Part shown: positions 9,494 through 17,556 of the stretch, piece by piece
Layout: the number at the start of each line of letters is the position of its first letter
Numbering within the stretch: position 1 is the first letter of the stretch
Assembly (NCBI RefSeq): GCF_900114705.1
Contig: NZ_FOTW01000012.1
Span: 1 to 64,000, forward strand
Source: Rugamonas rubra
Lineage (GTDB): Bacteria > Pseudomonadota > Gammaproteobacteria > Burkholderiales > Burkholderiaceae_D
DNA length: 64,000 nucleotides
Reading direction: 5' to 3'
Notes under the pieces: model-generated
What the model saw: only the letters and a program-made list of their open reading frames with translations
Database searches by the model: none
Told to the model about the DNA's origin: nothing
Made by a program: the position numbers and the translations under genes

Positions 9494-9592
9494 GGGTTCG
9501 ATTCGGCGGGCGGTTTGCTGAATCCTATTGTCGCGTCAAGTTGCCATGCAGATCAACTAGTTTATGTCGTATAAGCTTGCCCCGCCGGGGAA

Positions 9593-9618
9593 ACGGCGGC
9601 GGCTCCGCCCGCCGCCGT
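9593..9618 (-). terminator. Hairpin downstream of the DUF883 gene
   Basis: Perfect 10-bp inverted repeat, ACGGCGGCGG (9593-9602) and CCGCCGCCGT (9609-9618), with a 6-base loop. Read on the minus strand it comes right after the DUF883 stop and is followed by TTTCCCC, a weak U tract, so a modest intrinsic terminator. Confidence 0.5.
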
Positions 9619-9624
9619 CCGCGC

Positions 9625-9987
9625 TTATTTACGGGCGATCAGCATGCCGGCGATGACGCCGATCGCCGCGCCCAAACCGACCGCCTTCCACGGATTGTCC
9701 TGCACATACACCTGGGTGCTGCGGGCCGCCTGGCGGCCGCGCGCCAGCACGCCTTCCTCCAGCTTGCGCAGGTCGGTCTTGGCGGTCAGCAGCGCGTCCT
9801 CGAAGTGGCGGCGCGCCTTGCCGACCTCGGCGCCGACCTCGGTCTTGCTGTCGTCGAGCCAGGTCTCGGCCTCGTGGATGACGTTCTGCAAATCGCTCAT
9901 CAGCTTGTCGCGCGCGGTGGCGTTGGCGGCCTGGCTGCGAGCCAGGTTGTCGTCGCCGGCCTTGCCGTTCTGTTGGGTGGGTTCCAT
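9625..9987 (-). CDS. DUF883 family (ElaB/YqjD-like) membrane-anchored protein
   Basis: 120 residues. A long amphipathic, helical N-terminal region is followed by a C-terminal membrane segment (about 98-117) with a small-residue GLGAAIGVIAGML face, preceded by the DNPWKAV motif that marks the DUF883/ElaB family. E. coli members are tail-anchored to the inner membrane and associate with ribosomes in stationary phase; the function here is inferred from that family. AAAGGT five bases before the ATG supports the start. It stands alone, divergent from nothing obvious and followed by the hairpin at 9593-9618. Confidence 0.88.
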   Translation of the reverse strand: MEPTQQNGKAGDDNLARSQAANATARDKLMSDLQNVIHEAETWLDDSKTEVGAEVGKARRHFEDALLTAKTDLRKLEEGVLARGRQAARSTQVYVQDNPWKAVGLGAAIGVIAGMLIARK

Positions 9988-10080
9988 GCTTGACCTTTCG
10001 AGGGATGCGCGGGCGCGCGGGAAAAAAGCCAGTGTATAGGCTGCGGCCCGGCGCCGGCTATGCGCCAGATCAATTCCGCG

Positions 10081-10947
10081 CTAGCGCAGCGCGTAGTCCA
10101 GCGCCACGCCGGCGAACACCACGGCGCCGAGGATGTTGTTGTGGCGGAAGGCGTAGAAGCAGGCGTCGCGCTGGCGGCCACGGATCAGCGTGTAGTGGTA
10201 GACGGCGATGGCGGCGGCGCCCAGCAGGCCGGCGACGAACCAACCGCGCAGGCCGGCCTGCCAGCCGCAGGCCAGCGTCAGGCCGAGGTGGACGGCGTAG
10301 CACAGCATGACGGCGGCGACGTCGTAGCGGCCGAAGGTGATGGCCGAGGTCTTGATGCCGATCTTCAAGTCGTCGTCGCGGTCGACCATGGCGTACTCGG
10401 TGTCGTAGGCGACCGCCCAGAACACGTTCGACACCAGCAGCACCCAGGCCAGCGCCGGCACCTGGTTCTGCACGGCGGCGAAGGCCATCGGCACGCCGAA
10501 GCCGTAGGCCACGCCCAGGTAGGCCTGCGGGATGGGGAAGAAGCGCTTGAAGTAGGGGTAGGTCAGGGCCACCAGCAGGGCCACCACCGACAACTGCTTG
10601 GTCAGCAGGTTGAGCGGCAGCAGCAGGCAGAAGGCCAGCAGGGCCAGCAGGGCGGCGATGCCGAGCGCCTCCTTGCCACTGACCTTGCCGCTGGTGACGG
10701 GGCGCTGGGCGGTGCGCTTGACGTGCTTGTCGATGTCGCGGTCGGCGTAGTCGTTGACGGCGCAGCCGGCCGAGCGCATCAGGAAGGTGCCGAGCGAGAA
10801 GATCAGCACCAGCGTCCAGTCGGGCTTGCCGGCCGAGGCGATCCACAGCGCGCTCAGCGTCGGCCACAGCAGCAGCACGACGCCGATCGGTTTGTCCAGC
10901 CTTAACAGGCGCGCGTACAACTCCAGCTTGGTCATGGAAAGCATCAT
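10081..10947 (-). CDS. ubiA: 4-hydroxybenzoate octaprenyltransferase
   Basis: 288 residues, polytopic. The two aspartate-rich motifs of UbiA prenyltransferases are present: [19 protein letters not shown] (about residues 73-91) and the second region [13 protein letters not shown] (about 193-205). It attaches the polyprenyl chain to 4-hydroxybenzoate in ubiquinone synthesis, in the inner membrane. The start could be at 10947, 10944 or 10935; none has a strong Shine-Dalgarno. It follows oxyR by 94 bases on the same strand. Confidence 0.96.
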   Translation of the reverse strand: MMLSMTKLELYARLLRLDKPIGVVLLLWPTLSALWIASAGKPDWTLVLIFSLGTFLMRSAGCAVNDYADRDIDKHVKRTAQRPVTSGKVSGKEALGIAALLALLAFCLLLPLNLLTKQLSVVALLVALTYPYFKRFFPIPQAYLGVAYGFGVPMAFAAVQNQVPALAWVLLVSNVFWAVAYDTEYAMVDRDDDLKIGIKTSAITFGRYDVAAVMLCYAVHLGLTLACGWQAGLRGWFVAGLLGAAAIAVYHYTLIRGRQRDACFYAFRHNNILGAVVFAGVALDYALR

Positions 10948-11041
10948 GGTGTCGGGAAGGGCAAAACCGGCATTATCGCAAATCGCCGCCGGCGCCGCGC
11001 AATGCGCTGCCGGGCGGCCACGGCGCAGGGGCGCTTGCCGG

Positions 11042-11980
11042 CTATTTGTCGCCCAGGCACAGCGTGCTGACGCCGGGCAGTTCGCAGTCGCGCACCACCT
11101 CGCAGATGGCGTCGATGGCGGCCTTGCGGGTGAAGCTCTTGCGCCAGACGATGACGACGCGGCGCGACGGCTCCGGCGCGTCGAAGCGGCGGAAGCGCAG
11201 CATGCCGTCGGTGGTGTCGAGGTCGGGCACCGAGGCGCGCGGCAGCACGGTCAGGCCGATGCCGCTGGCCACCATGTGGCGGATGGTCTCCAGCGAGGAG
11301 CCCTCGAAGGTGCGCTGCATGCCGTTGCCGGGCGAGGAGAAGCGCGCCATCTCGGGACACACCTCGAGCACCTGGTCGCGGAAGCAGTGGCCGTTGCCGA
11401 GCAACAGCATGTTCTCCGTCTTCAGGTCGTCGGCGGGGATGGACTGGCGGCCGGTCCAGGCGTGTTGTTGCGGCATCGCCACGACGAAGGGCTCGTCGTA
11501 CAGGGCCTGCATGGCCATGCCGTGTTCGGGCAGCGGCAGCGCCATGATGGCCGCGTCAAGCTCGCCCTGGCGCAGCATCTCGAGCAGGCGCACGGTGAAG
11601 TTCTCCTGCAGGATCAGGGGCATCTGCGGCAGCTTGGCGATCATGCCCTTGACCAGCGGCGGCAGCAGCGAGGGGCCGATGGTGTAGATCACGCCGAGCC
11701 GCAGCGGGCCGGCCAGCGGGTCCTTGTTCTGCTTGGCCAGCTCCTTGATGGCGGCCGTCTGCTCGAGCACGCGTTCGGCCTGGGCGACGATCTGCGCGCC
11801 CAGCGGCGTGACGGAAATCTCGGCGCCGCCCCGTTCGAACAGCACCACCCCCAACTCGTCCTCCAGCTTCTTGATCGCTACCGACAGCGTGGGCTGGGCG
11901 ACATAGCAGGCTTCGGCGGCATGTCCGAAGTGTTTCGCTCTTGCAACGGCGACGATGTATTTCAGTTCGGTCAGGGTCAT
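11042..11980 (-). CDS. oxyR: OxyR, peroxide-sensing LysR-type regulator
   Basis: 312 residues from the ATG at 11980 ([19 protein letters not shown]), the canonical OxyR start; an upstream in-frame extension to 12079 has no family match. The N-terminal winged HTH covers about residues 1-60. The redox cysteines are at exactly the E. coli positions, C199 and C208 in [14 protein letters not shown]. It senses hydrogen peroxide through a C199-C208 disulfide and activates antioxidant genes. It lies upstream of ubiA and diverges from the PilU-like gene. OxyR proteins usually bind their own upstream region, so 11981-12160 may hold an operator. Confidence 0.95.
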   Translation of the reverse strand: MTLTELKYIVAVARAKHFGHAAEACYVAQPTLSVAIKKLEDELGVVLFERGGAEISVTPLGAQIVAQAERVLEQTAAIKELAKQNKDPLAGPLRLGVIYTIGPSLLPPLVKGMIAKLPQMPLILQENFTVRLLEMLRQGELDAAIMALPLPEHGMAMQALYDEPFVVAMPQQHAWTGRQSIPADDLKTENMLLLGNGHCFRDQVLEVCPEMARFSSPGNGMQRTFEGSSLETIRHMVASGIGLTVLPRASVPDLDTTDGMLRFRRFDAPEPSRRVVIVWRKSFTRKAAIDAICEVVRDCELPGVSTLCLGDK

Positions 11981-12160
11981 GAATGTATTTGAACACAGGC
12001 AATGCTTCGGCGCAATGCATGAAAAGCCACAGGGCGGCGCGGGGAAAGGCGGCGCGCGGCGGGCCGGCGGGCTGGGCAAGAAAATCCATTGTAGCGGAAC
12101 GCAGTCGATATAATGGCCGGGTGCTTCGCTTTACAACAGTATCAAGAAGGAGGGCCGCGT

Positions 12161-13348
12161 ATGTCCGCCACCTTTGGCCCCGACGAGGCCCAAGCCTATC
12201 TGCACAAGCTGCTCAAGGTGATGCACCACATGGGCGGCTCCGACCTGTTCATCTCCGCCGACTTCCCGCCCAGTATCAAGTCGCAAGGGGCGATGAAGCC
12301 GCTCAGCGCGCAGCGCCTGAGCGGCGAGGTGACGCGCGCGCTGGCGCTGTCCATCATGAACGACAAGCAGCGCCGCGAGTTCGAGGCCGAGCTCGAATGC
12401 AACTTCGCCATCTCGCTGCCCGAGGTGTGCCGCTTCCGCGTCAACGTCTTCGTCCAGCAGCAGTGCGTGGCCATGGTGATCCGCACCATCGCCTCGGAGA
12501 TCCCGAATTTCGAGAAGCTCGAACTGCCCGAGGTGTTGAAGGAGGTCATCATGACCAAGCGCGGCCTGGTGCTGGTGGTGGGCGGCACCGGCTCGGGCAA
12601 GTCGACCACGCTGGCGGCGATGATCGACTACCGCAACAGCAACTCGGCCGGCCACATCATCACCGTCGAGGACCCGGTCGAGTACGTGCACAAGAACAAG
12701 GGCTGCCTGATCACCCACCGCGAGGTCGGCGTCGACACCCTGTCCTGGCACAACGCGCTGAAAAACACGCTGCGCCAGGCGCCGGACGTGATTTTGATCG
12801 GCGAGATCCGCGACACCGAGACCATGGAGCACGCCATCGCCTTCGCCGAGACGGGCCACCTGTGCCTGGGCACGCTGCACGCCAACAACGCCAACCAGAC
12901 CATGGACCGCATCATCAACTTCTTCCCCGAGGAGCGGCGCAACCAGTTGCTGATGGACTTGTCGTCGAACCTGCGCGCCATCGTCTCGCAGCGCCTGGTG
13001 CGCACCGAGGACGGCAAGGGCCGCAAGGCGGCCATCGAGATTTTGCTGAACACGCCGACCATCGCCGAGATGATTTTCAAGGGTAACTTCCAGGCGATCA
13101 AGGAAATCATGCACAAATCGCGCGAGCTGGGCATGTGCACCTTCGACCAGGCGCTGTACGAACTCTATAATAGGGGCCATATCGCCTACGAGGAGGCGAT
13201 CCGCAATGCCGATTCGGCCAACGGCCTGCGCCTGCAGATCAAGCTGCGCGGCGAGCGCAAGGAGCCCGGCGACGCCGGCCCGGCGGCCGCCAGCGCGCTG
13301 AGCATGCAGATCGAGGCCGAGCCGGAGCCGGAACCGCCGGGCCACTAG
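12161..13348 (+). CDS. PilT/PilU-family pilus ATPase (second PilU-like paralogue)
   Basis: 395 residues from ATG 12161, which has AAGAAGGAGG about 8 bases upstream; an earlier in-frame ATG at 12113 lacks one. Walker A is GGTGSGKST, Asp box TVEDPVEYVH, Walker B IGEIRDTETM, His box GTLHANNANQ. It is closer to PilU than to PilT (FFPEERR, MHKSRELGM and C-terminal IRNADS match PilU) and it lacks the AIRNLIRE motif. The tail after residue 360 is a proline/glutamate-rich extension (EAEPEPEPPGH). Unlinked to other pilus genes, it could be an additional retraction motor. Confidence 0.93.
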   Translation: MSATFGPDEAQAYLHKLLKVMHHMGGSDLFISADFPPSIKSQGAMKPLSAQRLSGEVTRALALSIMNDKQRREFEAELECNFAISLPEVCRFRVNVFVQQQCVAMVIRTIASEIPNFEKLELPEVLKEVIMTKRGLVLVVGGTGSGKSTTLAAMIDYRNSNSAGHIITVEDPVEYVHKNKGCLITHREVGVDTLSWHNALKNTLRQAPDVILIGEIRDTETMEHAIAFAETGHLCLGTLHANNANQTMDRIINFFPEERRNQLLMDLSSNLRAIVSQRLVRTEDGKGRKAAIEILLNTPTIAEMIFKGNFQAIKEIMHKSRELGMCTFDQALYELYNRGHIAYEEAIRNADSANGLRLQIKLRGERKEPGDAGPAAASALSMQIEAEPEPEPPGH

Positions 13349-13379
13349 CGCCGGCGCAACCCCCAACGAAAAGAAACCG

Positions 13380-13853
13380 ATGCCCCAATTCGAATCGAAA
13401 GTTTGTACCCGTGAAGACCTGGCCGCGCGCGTCGCCGCGCTGCCCAAGCCGGTGGTGTTGACCAACGGCGTGTTCGACCTGCTGCACCGCGGCCACGTCA
13501 CCTACCTGGCGCAGGCGCGCGCGCTGGGCGCCTCGCTGGTGGTGGCGGCCAACACCGACGCCTCGGTCAAGCGCCTGGGCAAGGGCGACGACCGCCCGCT
13601 CAACGCCTGCGCCGACCGCATGGCCGTGCTGGCCGCGCTGGAGTCGGTCAGCCTGGTGGTCGAGTTCGACGAGGACACGGCGCTGGAGGTGGTGCTGCAG
13701 GCCCGCCCGGAGATCTACGTCAAGGGCGGCGACTACGACATGGCGGCGATTCCCGAGGGGCAGGCGGTGCTGGCCTACGGCGGCCGCGCCGTCGCCATCG
13801 ACTTCGAACACGACCGCTCGACCACCAAGCTGCTCAACAAGATCCGCAACTAG
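13380..13853 (+). CDS. rfaE2: D-glycero-beta-D-manno-heptose 1-phosphate adenylyltransferase
   Basis: 157 residues, the length of stand-alone RfaE2/HldC. The nucleotidyltransferase motif GVFDLLHRGHVTYL contains the HxGH site (HRGH, about residues 36-39), and the C-terminal part keeps the family's VKGGDYD and a final RSTTKLLNKI. It forms ADP-heptose for the LPS inner core. The partner kinase (HldA/RfaE1) is not in the window. It follows the PilU-like gene by 31 bases. Confidence 0.95.
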   Translation: MPQFESKVCTREDLAARVAALPKPVVLTNGVFDLLHRGHVTYLAQARALGASLVVAANTDASVKRLGKGDDRPLNACADRMAVLAALESVSLVVEFDEDTALEVVLQARPEIYVKGGDYDMAAIPEGQAVLAYGGRAVAIDFEHDRSTTKLLNKIRN

Positions 13854-13883
13854 TCAGCGGAGGCGGGCAGGCGCTTGGCGCCA

Positions 13884-14228
13884 TCAAGCGGCCTGCTTGC
13901 CGCGCCTTGCTGTGTCCTTAGGTGTTGGCGTGGCCGTCGTCGCCTTCAGATTCGCATACTCGGTCGCGATCAATTTGTACTCGGCGACGACGAATCTCTG
14001 AAGCGCTTCGCGCATGAGCGGTTGATAGCCCACGCCACGGCACTCGGCAATTTTCTTGAAGTCGTCGATCAGGTCTTTGGGAAGCCGGATCGAGATCATT
14101 TGCATGCCGAGTGATTCGTCGATCTGCGCCTCCAATGCTTGCGGTGCCGGCTTGGCGTGCTCTATGTCGCGGCCGAGTTGTCCCGATTCCCAAGCCTCGG
14201 CCGTGCCTTCGATCTTTGCTTTGCCCAT
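13884..14228 (-). CDS. BrnA/CopG-like antitoxin
   Basis: 114 residues. A ribbon-helix-helix-like segment MQMISIRLPKDLIDDFKKIA followed by GVGYQPLMREALQRF (about residues 42-78) is the signature of BrnA-type antitoxins. The N-terminal third is polar and probably disordered until bound to toxin; the C-terminus is Lys/Arg/Thr-rich. It follows the toxin-like gene by 23 bases, toxin first as in brnT-brnA, and has GGGAGAG before its ATG. It probably neutralises the toxin and represses the operon by binding the palindrome at 14549-14562 (inference). The region looks lower in GC than its neighbours. Confidence 0.78.
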   Translation of the reverse strand: MGKAKIEGTAEAWESGQLGRDIEHAKPAPQALEAQIDESLGMQMISIRLPKDLIDDFKKIAECRGVGYQPLMREALQRFVVAEYKLIATEYANLKATTATPTPKDTARRGKQAA

Positions 14229-14251
14229 GAGGCTCTCCCGAACGTCTTGCG

Positions 14252-14539
14252 TTACTTGCCCATTGTTTCGTAGATTCTCATTTCAATATCGTTCGCCTCG
14301 TATGCGGTAATGACATGCATATTCCCATCACGAACTTGAAACACCACTTTTAGCGAGCGACCGATGTTGGTGTCGGCGATAAACCAGAGCGTAGGTGGAT
14401 CGCGTCGATGCTGTTCCCTATCGTCAATGAGCAACATTCCACATCGGTTGTCGAAACACTCACAAACTTCCGAGCGAGTCACGTTGTGCATTTGCTTGAG
14501 TTTGGCGCGCACCGTCGCAGAAATGACGATTGATCCCAC
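14252..14539 (-). CDS. BrnT-like putative toxin (often misannotated as ADP-ribosyl hydrolase)
   Basis: 95 residues from a GTG at 14539 with AAGG upstream. Features include VTRSEVCECFDNR, DDREQHRRDPPTLWFIADT and VVFQVRDGNMHVITAYEAND, then RIYE near the end. Small proteins of this kind are listed in databases as ADP-ribosyl-(dinitrogen reductase) hydrolase. Their size, fold pattern and partner gene instead suggest a BrnT/RelE-like RNase toxin. Gene order (toxin, then RHH antitoxin) and the palindromic promoter region support a toxin-antitoxin module. Catalytic residues cannot be assigned from sequence alone. Confidence 0.7.
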   Translation of the reverse strand: MGSIVISATVRAKLKQMHNVTRSEVCECFDNRCGMLLIDDREQHRRDPPTLWFIADTNIGRSLKVVFQVRDGNMHVITAYEANDIEMRIYETMGK

Positions 14540-14548
14540 TACGTCACC

Positions 14549-14562
14549 TTTGTATATACAAA
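14549..14562. promoter_or_regulatory. Palindromic operator candidate of the toxin-antitoxin module
   Basis: TTTGTATATACAAA is a perfect 14-base palindrome 9 bases upstream of the toxin start, in an AT-rich patch (AATATAC follows) that would contain the minus-strand -10 element. A partial copy, TGTATATAC, recurs at 14672-14680. This is the expected position for autoregulation by an RHH antitoxin. Confidence 0.5.
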
Positions 14563-14694
14563 ATATACGACTAAGTGTGGCAAGTCACAATGGATTTTTG
14601 ATACCCGCTAGCTAGTTTAGGCGGTATCCAACCTCTTCGTATTGTCGAACTTGGAGTCCATTGTCGAAAAATGTATATACGCCTTACCGTGGCC

Positions 14695-15165
14695 TCAGGC
14701 GCCGCCGGCGTAGCCGTTCTGGCGCCAGGCCTCGAAGACCACCACGGCGACCGTGTTCGACAGGTTCAGGCTGCGGTTGTCCGGCCGCATCGGCAGGCGG
14801 ATGCGCTGGGCCGGCGGGAACGATTCGCGCAGCGCCGGGTCCAGGCCGCGCGTCTCCGAGCCGAACACGAACACGTCGCCGGGCTGGAAGCTGGCCTGGC
14901 CGAACGGCGACGAGCCGTGCGTGGTCATGGCGAACATGCGCGCCGGATCGGGCTGGACGGCGGCCAGGAAGGCCTCCCAGCTGGCATGCACCTGCATGCG
15001 GGCGTACTCGTGGTAGTCGAGGCCGGCGCGCTTGAGCTTGGCATCGTCGAGCGGGAAGCCGAGCGGCTCGATCAGATGCAACTGGGCGCCGGTGTTGGCG
15101 CACAGCCGGATCACATTGCCGGTGTTGGGCGGAATTTCGGGTTGAACCAGTACGACGTGAAACAA
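14695..15165 (-). CDS. trmL: tRNA (cytidine(34)-2'-O)-methyltransferase
   Basis: 156 residues from a TTG at 15165. GAGGAG stands six bases upstream, and the protein then starts FHVVLVQPEIPPNTGN like E. coli TrmL; an ATG at 15186 would put the Shine-Dalgarno inside the gene. SPOUT-fold signatures are present: IRLCANTG, FGSETRGLDP and RLPMRPDNRSLNLSN. It methylates the wobble ribose of tRNA-Leu isoacceptors. It is downstream of comF on the same strand, separated by an 83-base gap with a small tandem repeat. Confidence 0.94.
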   Translation of the reverse strand: MFHVVLVQPEIPPNTGNVIRLCANTGAQLHLIEPLGFPLDDAKLKRAGLDYHEYARMQVHASWEAFLAAVQPDPARMFAMTTHGSSPFGQASFQPGDVFVFGSETRGLDPALRESFPPAQRIRLPMRPDNRSLNLSNTVAVVVFEAWRQNGYAGGA

Positions 15166-15202
15166 TGCAATCTCCTCAAAAGTCATTCTCAATGCGTTCA
15201 AA

Positions 15203-15229
15203 GCGCCCAATGCGCCCAATGCGCCCAAT
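15203..15229. repeat. Three tandem copies of a 9-base unit between comF and trmL
   Basis: GCGCCCAAT is repeated three times head to tail, followed by a partial GCG. It is outside both coding regions and close to the trmL start, so copy-number change could alter spacing in the leader. No known function. Confidence 0.7.
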
Positions 15230-15248
15230 GCGGTAGTTCTTGGCGCGC

Positions 15249-16106
15249 TCAACGCGGCGGGGTACGGGCGAACACCAGGTTGCTGACGCGCGCCGCGCCA
15301 TGGCGTTTGAACGTGGCGGCCAGCTCGTTCAGCGTCTGGCCGCTGGTCATCACGTCGTCGACGATGCCGACGTGGCGGCCGGCCACCAGCGCCGGCTCGG
15401 CCAGCGCGAAGGCGTGGGCGATGTTGCCGCCGCGCTGGTGCGGCGCCACGCTGCTCTGCGCGCGCGTCTCGTGCACGCGCGCCGCCAGACGCGGATGCAG
15501 GGCCACGCCCAGCGTCCGTGCCAGCGGCCGGGCGATCTCCAGCGCTTGGTTGAAGCCCCGTTCGGCCAGCCGCTGCGACCCCAGCGGCACCGGGCAGAGC
15601 AGGGCGGGCAGGACGAAGCCGGGCTGGCGCAGCACGGCGTCGCGCAGCAGTTGCGCCAGCAGCGGCGCCAGCGCCAGGCGGCCACCAAATTTCAGTTGCA
15701 GCACCAGCTGGTCGAGCGGGGCGGCGTAGTCGGCCGCCACCACGGTGCGGTCGAAGGCCGGTCCGTCGCGCAGGCACTGGCCGCACAGCGCGGCCATGCC
15801 CTTGTGGTCGCTCATACTGTTGCCGCCGGCCAAGCCACTGCCGCCGGCCAAGCCGTTGCCGTCGGCGGCGATGCCGCACTGCGGCCCGGGCAGCGGATTG
15901 GCGCATTGTTCACAACGGGGCGGCGCCGGCCCGTCGAGGTACTGCGCCCGGCAGCCCGGGCACAGGGCGTCCGGGCTGGCGCCGCCGCACAGCGCGCAGC
16001 TGGCCGGCAGCAGGCCGCGCAGCAGGGCGCCGCGCAGCCGGCGCAGCAGCGCCGCCGGGGCGGTTCCCGTCGCGCGGAAGGGTGGCAAATCGGCGGCGCT
16101 TGGCAT
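15249..16106 (-). CDS. comF: ComF family protein (phosphoribosyltransferase-like, Zn-finger)
   Basis: 285 residues from ATG 16106, which has GAGGG eight bases upstream; an upstream TTG at 16121 is less likely. The N-terminal part has four Cys pairs (CALC, CPGC, CEQC, CGQC) forming the ComF zinc finger; the C-terminal half is a phosphoribosyltransferase domain with VGIVDDVMTSGQTL, the PRPP-binding loop. ComF is needed for DNA uptake in several competent bacteria, and this genome fragment also encodes pilus motors. A repeated GLAGG linker between CysPairs (about residues 85-97) is coded by two near-identical 18-base units (15821-15856). Confidence 0.9.
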   Translation of the reverse strand: MPSAADLPPFRATGTAPAALLRRLRGALLRGLLPASCALCGGASPDALCPGCRAQYLDGPAPPRCEQCANPLPGPQCGIAADGNGLAGGSGLAGGNSMSDHKGMAALCGQCLRDGPAFDRTVVAADYAAPLDQLVLQLKFGGRLALAPLLAQLLRDAVLRQPGFVLPALLCPVPLGSQRLAERGFNQALEIARPLARTLGVALHPRLAARVHETRAQSSVAPHQRGGNIAHAFALAEPALVAGRHVGIVDDVMTSGQTLNELAATFKRHGAARVSNLVFARTPPR

Positions 16107-16165
16107 CGCGACGGCCCTCAACCATGTACACTGCCGACATTATCTCACCTTCGCCCGACCGAACC

Positions 16166-17098
16166 ATGCAAGTGCCAGCCAATCCGCCCAAATTGAGCGC
16201 CCCGATCGACCTGGAGCGCGTGCGCGCCCAGTTTTCCCGCCCCGAACGGGTGCAAGCCTCCGATTTCCTGCGCCGCGAGGTGGCCAGCCGGATGTTCGAC
16301 CGCCTCGGCCTGGTCAAGCTGGCGCCGCAGCGCGTGCTCGACGCCGGCTGCGGCGCCGGTGCCGACCTGGCATTGTTGCAAAAACGGTATCAGGCGGCCC
16401 AGATCGTCGGCCTCGACGGCGCCGCCGCCATGCTGCAGGCGGCCCGCGCCCAGGGCGCCTCGGCGGCGCGGCTGACCGGACTCAACCAACTATTAAGTAA
16501 GCTGTTGCCGGCCAAGGCCGGCATCGACCTGGTCTGCGGCGACTTCGCCGACCTGCCGCTGGGGCCGAACGCGGTCGACCTGGTCTGGTCCAACCTGGCG
16601 CTGCACTGGCATCCGCAGCCGGACCGCGTGTTCGCCGAGTGGCGCCGCGTGATGCGGGTCGACAGCCTGTTGATGTTCTCCTGCTTCGGCCCGGACACCT
16701 TCAAGGAGCTGCGCGACGCCTTCGCCGAGGTCGACCTGGCGCCGCACGCGCTGCCCTTCGTCGACATGCACGACTTCGGCGACCAGCTGGTGGCCGCCGG
16801 CTTCGCGACCCCGGTGCTGGACATGGAAACCATCACCGTCACCTACGACACGGCGCAGGCCCTGCTGGCCGACGCCCGCGCCTGGGGCGGCAATCCGCTC
16901 AGCACGCGGCGCCGTGGCCTGCTCGGCCGCGCCGCCTGGCAACGCCTGTTGGCGGCGCTGGAGCGCGGCCGCCGCGCCGACGGCAAGCTGGGGTTGAGTT
17001 TCGAGGTGATCTACGGCCACGCCTTCCGGCCGGCGCCGCGCGTGACGTCCAAGGGCGAGGCGATCATCCGCTTCGACCTGCCGCGCAAGCCGCGCTAG
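16166..17098 (+). CDS. BioC-like SAM-dependent methyltransferase
   Basis: 310 residues from ATG 16166. Motif I is VLDAGCGAGADL, then GDFADLPL and WSNLALHWHPQPDRVFAEWRR, which follow the BioC (malonyl-ACP O-methyltransferase) pattern. BioC would supply methyl-malonyl-ACP for biotin synthesis; other biotin genes are not nearby, so the assignment rests on the family resemblance. A longer frame from 16082 is antisense to comF. It is divergent from comF and shares the short gap 16107-16165. Confidence 0.8.
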   Translation: MQVPANPPKLSAPIDLERVRAQFSRPERVQASDFLRREVASRMFDRLGLVKLAPQRVLDAGCGAGADLALLQKRYQAAQIVGLDGAAAMLQAARAQGASAARLTGLNQLLSKLLPAKAGIDLVCGDFADLPLGPNAVDLVWSNLALHWHPQPDRVFAEWRRVMRVDSLLMFSCFGPDTFKELRDAFAEVDLAPHALPFVDMHDFGDQLVAAGFATPVLDMETITVTYDTAQALLADARAWGGNPLSTRRRGLLGRAAWQRLLAALERGRRADGKLGLSFEVIYGHAFRPAPRVTSKGEAIIRFDLPRKPR

Positions 17099-17556
17099 GC
17101 CACACTCTGCCACGTAGGGCGGCGCCACGGGCGAACCGCCCGAGTCTGTCCGACACCGGAATGCACATTTCGGCGGCCTTGTCACGCCTTTGTCGCAGGG
17201 GTGTGCAAACACGGCCTTGACCATACTTGCATAATGGATTATTTCTTGATGTATGTCAGTTTTCTTGGCTATAATCGGCGACTAATTTTGTCATGATTTC
17301 AAGTAAGCACAACAGTTTCTGTTTGTTGTTTTTACAAGACAAAGAATCATTGCTGTTCAGTGTCAACCGTTGGCCCGATAGTAATATGGGGCTGCACGGA
17401 CCGATGTCAAGGTCCCCGCACTATCACGCCGATGACTGCTCTTCGGCGCGCGGCCGCAGGGATCTGAAGGTGTTAATGGTGCGTTGGCGGTTCAAAACAG
17501 CGAATCCCGGCGCCGTTTAAAAAAAATATCTATTTTTTTGGGTGGTTGGGGAAAAC
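17099..17556. other. Intergenic region with long leader of the oxidase operon
   Basis: 458 bases without a convincing gene. It contains the promoter at 17246-17275, leaving an untranslated leader of roughly 275 bases before coxB. The leader ends in an A-rich and T-rich tract (17520-17540) just before the ribosome site. A 75-codon frame at 17293-17520 has no recognisable features and no good ribosome site. No tRNA or obvious riboswitch was seen. Confidence 0.6.
17246..17275 (+). promoter_or_regulatory. Candidate sigma70 promoter of the cytochrome oxidase operon
   Basis: TTGATG at 17246-17251 and a perfect TATAAT at 17270-17275 with an 18-base spacer. It is the best promoter-like sequence in the gap before coxB and correctly oriented. 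Confidence 0.6.

Noticed and set aside
11981..12079. N-terminal extension of OxyR by 33 residues
   Set aside because: The ATG at 11980 gives the canonical OxyR N-terminus and puts both redox cysteines at positions 199 and 208; the extension is Pro/Cys-rich and unrelated.
15203..15229. Possible CRISPR-like repeat array
   Set aside because: Three 9-base units with no spacers; far too short and without cas genes.
17293..17520. A 75-codon frame in the leader of the oxidase operon
   Set aside because: No recognisable motif, no ribosome site and composition unlike the neighbours; treated as untranslated leader.
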